Shown one piece after another: positions 5,467 to 6,950 of a stretch of 6,950 nt of DNA (position 1 is the stretch's first letter; every line of letters begins with the position of its first letter). The DNA comes from an uncultured Spartobacteria bacterium. Lineage in GTDB: Bacteria; Verrucomicrobiota; Verrucomicrobiia; Chthoniobacterales; UBA6821. The translations under genes were made by a program, and so were the position numbers. The notes below the pieces were generated by a model. It was not told the origin of the DNA. It was given only the letters and a program-made list of their open reading frames with translations, and made no database searches. The stretch spans positions 1 to 6,950 of the forward strand of contig CAIKYN010000293.1 in NCBI GenBank assembly GCA_903831635.1, in the 5' to 3' direction.

Positions 5467-5600
5467 AATGAATAAGCCATAAATGTATCACCTGTTCTCG
5501 CCCGTTGTCACTAAAAAAGCACCCTCCCGTCCGGCATGTCTGCCTCCATCAATTCAAAGCTGGAATGTTATTTATCCAGAAATTTTGTCCCATGCCCGCA

Positions 5601-5629
5601 TTGACTTCAAATTTTAGGGCCCATAACTT
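5601..5629 (+). promoter_or_regulatory. Weak candidate promoter of the phosphatase-GlyA gene
   Basis: TTGACT (5601-5606) is followed by TAACTT (5624-5629) after 17 bp, or by CATAAC (5622-5627) after 15 bp. It lies about 50 bp before the start codon, in the 211-bp divergent gap. The rest of that gap (5467-5600) shows no gene or RNA that I can support. Confidence 0.3.
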
Positions 5630-5677
5630 AGAAAGAATGTCGCGCATGTTCGACTCCCAACAGGCATACCGCCCTTA

Positions 5678-6950
5678 ATGAAAACAATCCTCTTCGTCTG
5701 CACGGGAAATGTCTGTCGAAGCCCCATGGCAGAAGGGCTCATGAAGCATTTTCTCGCGAATCGGAAGGATATCACGGTCCTCTCCGCGGGAATGAACGCC
5801 ACGAAGGGTTCCCAGGCAAGCCAATCTGCCGTAGCGGCTCTCTCGGAACTCGGGATCAGTCTGCGTCACTTCCGAAGCCAGCCCGTGACCGAGGAGTTGC
5901 TGGAACGCTGCACTCATGTATTCACCATGACTCGGGATCACTACCACCTGATCGACCTCCTCTTTCCGGAGCACTCTGAAAAAGTGCGTCTTCTCGGGGA
6001 GTTCACCAAAAACGGCGGTGACGTGCCCGACCCGATCGGTCAGGGACTCCCCACTTACAAGCGCTGCCGCGATGTCATTAAAAGCGCGCTGGTACAAATC
6101 CGCGATTTTGTGGATCAATCATCTATCACCATGTCCAAGCCAACCGATACCAACTCCGCATCCGACACCCTCAGCGCACTCGCTAAGACCGATCCCGAGA
6201 TCGCAGCAGCCATCGCCGCCGAACACCATCGCCAACTTGAGCACATTGAGCTCATTGCCTCGGAGAACTTCACCAGCCAAGCCGTGATGGAGGCCCAAGG
6301 CTCTTGCCTCACCAACAAATATGCCGAGGGTTATCCAGGCCGACGCTGGTACGGCGGTTGCGAGCATGTCGATGTCGTGGAGAGTCTCGCGATCGAACGC
6401 GCGAAGAAACTCTTCGGTGCGGAGCATGCGAACGTGCAGCCACACAGTGGCAGCCAGGCAAACATGGCCGTCTACTTCAGCGTGCTCCAACCCGGTGACA
6501 AGATCCTCACAATGGATCTCGCCCATGGCGGTCACTTGACCCACGGGCACAAGGCCAACTTCTCCGGCAAGCTTTACGAGGTCACCCATTACGGAGTCTC
6601 GCAAGCCGATGGTCGCATCGACTATGACGCGCTAGCGAAACAGGCCGAAGAGGTGCGTCCCAAGATGATCACGGCCGGTGCTTCCGCCTACCCTCGCGAG
6701 ATTGACTTTTCAAAGCTACGCCAGATCGCTGATTCCGTGGGTGCCTACCTTTTCGTCGACATGGCGCATATCGCAGGACTTGTTGCCGGAGGCGCCCATC
6801 CGAATCCCATTCCTTACGCCGACTTCGTCACCACAACCACGCACAAGAGCCTGCGCGGCCCACGCTCAGGACTCATTCTCTGCAAGGAGCAGTATGCGAA
6901 GAAGATCGACGGGCAGGTCTTCCCCGGTGTCCAGGGCGGCCCGCTCATGC
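5678..6950 (+). CDS. glyA: Fusion of low-molecular-weight protein phosphatase (YwlE/LMW-PTP type) and serine hydroxymethyltransferase, cut by window edge
   Basis: One frame runs without a stop from the ATG at 5678 to the edge (424 codons). Residues 1 to about 147 are a complete LMW phosphatase. The P-loop VCTGNVCRSP has nucleophile Cys8 and Arg14, and the general-acid loop DPIG has Asp118. Such enzymes remove phosphate from phosphotyrosine or phosphoarginine. After a short linker comes PLP-dependent serine hydroxymethyltransferase, which converts serine and tetrahydrofolate to glycine and methylene-tetrahydrofolate in the cytoplasm. It shows HIELIASENF (189-198), NKYAEGYPG (213-221), PHSGSQAN (255-262), FVDMAHIAGL with Asp361, and TTTTHKSLRGPR with the PLP lysine at 390. 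The PTP ATG and the ATG at 6131 (codon 152, MSKPTDT), where a stand-alone GlyA would begin, are exactly 151 codons apart in one frame. Neither has a Shine-Dalgarno. Internal initiation could therefore still yield free GlyA. Both domain identities are secure. Confidence 0.93.
   Translation, partial: MKTILFVCTGNVCRSPMAEGLMKHFLANRKDITVLSAGMNATKGSQASQSAVAALSELGISLRHFRSQPVTEELLERCTHVFTMTRDHYHLIDLLFPEHSEKVRLLGEFTKNGGDVPDPIGQGLPTYKRCRDVIKSALVQIRDFVDQSSITMSKPTDTNSASDTLSALAKTDPEIAAAIAAEHHRQLEHIELIASENFTSQAVMEAQGSCLTNKYAEGYPGRRWYGGCEHVDVVESLAIERAKKLFGAEHANVQPHSGSQANMAVYFSVLQPGDKILTMDLAHGGHLTHGHKANFSGKLYEVTHYGVSQADGRIDYDALAKQAEEVRPKMITAGASAYPREIDFSKLRQIADSVGAYLFVDMAHIAGLVAGGAHPNPIPYADFVTTTTHKSLRGPRSGLILCKEQYAKKIDGQVFPGVQGGPLM

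Noticed and set aside
5536..5604. Plus-strand 22-codon frame in the gap between the H1-like gene and the fusion gene
   Set aside because: It has no Shine-Dalgarno and no conserved feature. It is short enough to be chance.
5675..6604. Minus-strand frames of 147 and 161 residues (5675-6118, 6119-6604)
   Set aside because: Both are antisense to the phosphatase-GlyA fusion, which has complete catalytic motifs on the plus strand.

Overview
The window reads as bacterial chromosome of about 55% G+C, carrying housekeeping genes rather than phage or plasmid functions. A NusA, a NuoA, a lysine/alanine-rich histone H1-like protein and a YwlE-like phosphatase next to serine hydroxymethyltransferase would fit a PVC-group bacterium, perhaps Verrucomicrobiota. 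That assignment is an impression from protein style only, not a measured one.

Layout. Positions 1-384 (minus) hold the N-terminal 128 codons of nusA, cut by the left edge. It is divergent from a plus-strand GT39/ArnT-type membrane glycosyltransferase (582-2144). That gene converges on an orphan lipoprotein of the branched-chain amino-acid (LivJ/LivK) binding family (2185-3318, minus), with a strong bidirectional hairpin between the two. Upstream of the lipoprotein on the same strand is an unrecognised 157-residue ORF (3367-3840). It begins 6 nt beyond the CCA end of a complete tRNA-Ser(CGA) gene (3847-3938, minus).

The most unusual non-coding stretch follows at 3865-4453. The tRNA-Ser gene, minus its last 15 body nucleotides, together with its promoter and upstream flank, is repeated in tandem about 2.5 times with a 234-235 bp period. 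This leaves two 3'-truncated tRNA-Ser fragments, each with its own copy of the promoter. The array lies between the tRNA and nuoA (4495-4878, minus), which is not followed by nuoB. Upstream of nuoA is a small basic protein (4921-5466, minus) with a predicted winged-helix-like N-terminus and an H1-like Lys/Ala/Pro tail.

The right end (5678-6950, plus) is one uninterrupted reading frame encoding a complete low-molecular-weight protein phosphatase fused in frame to serine hydroxymethyltransferase (GlyA), cut by the right edge after 424 codons. The two activities are genomic neighbours in Bacillus (ywlE ... glyA), but a single polypeptide is unusual. This fusion and the tRNA-Ser array are the two observations most worth following up. 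The genes do not form one pathway: they cover transcription (NusA), envelope glycosylation, nutrient sensing or uptake, decoding of UCG, respiration, nucleoid structure and one-carbon metabolism.
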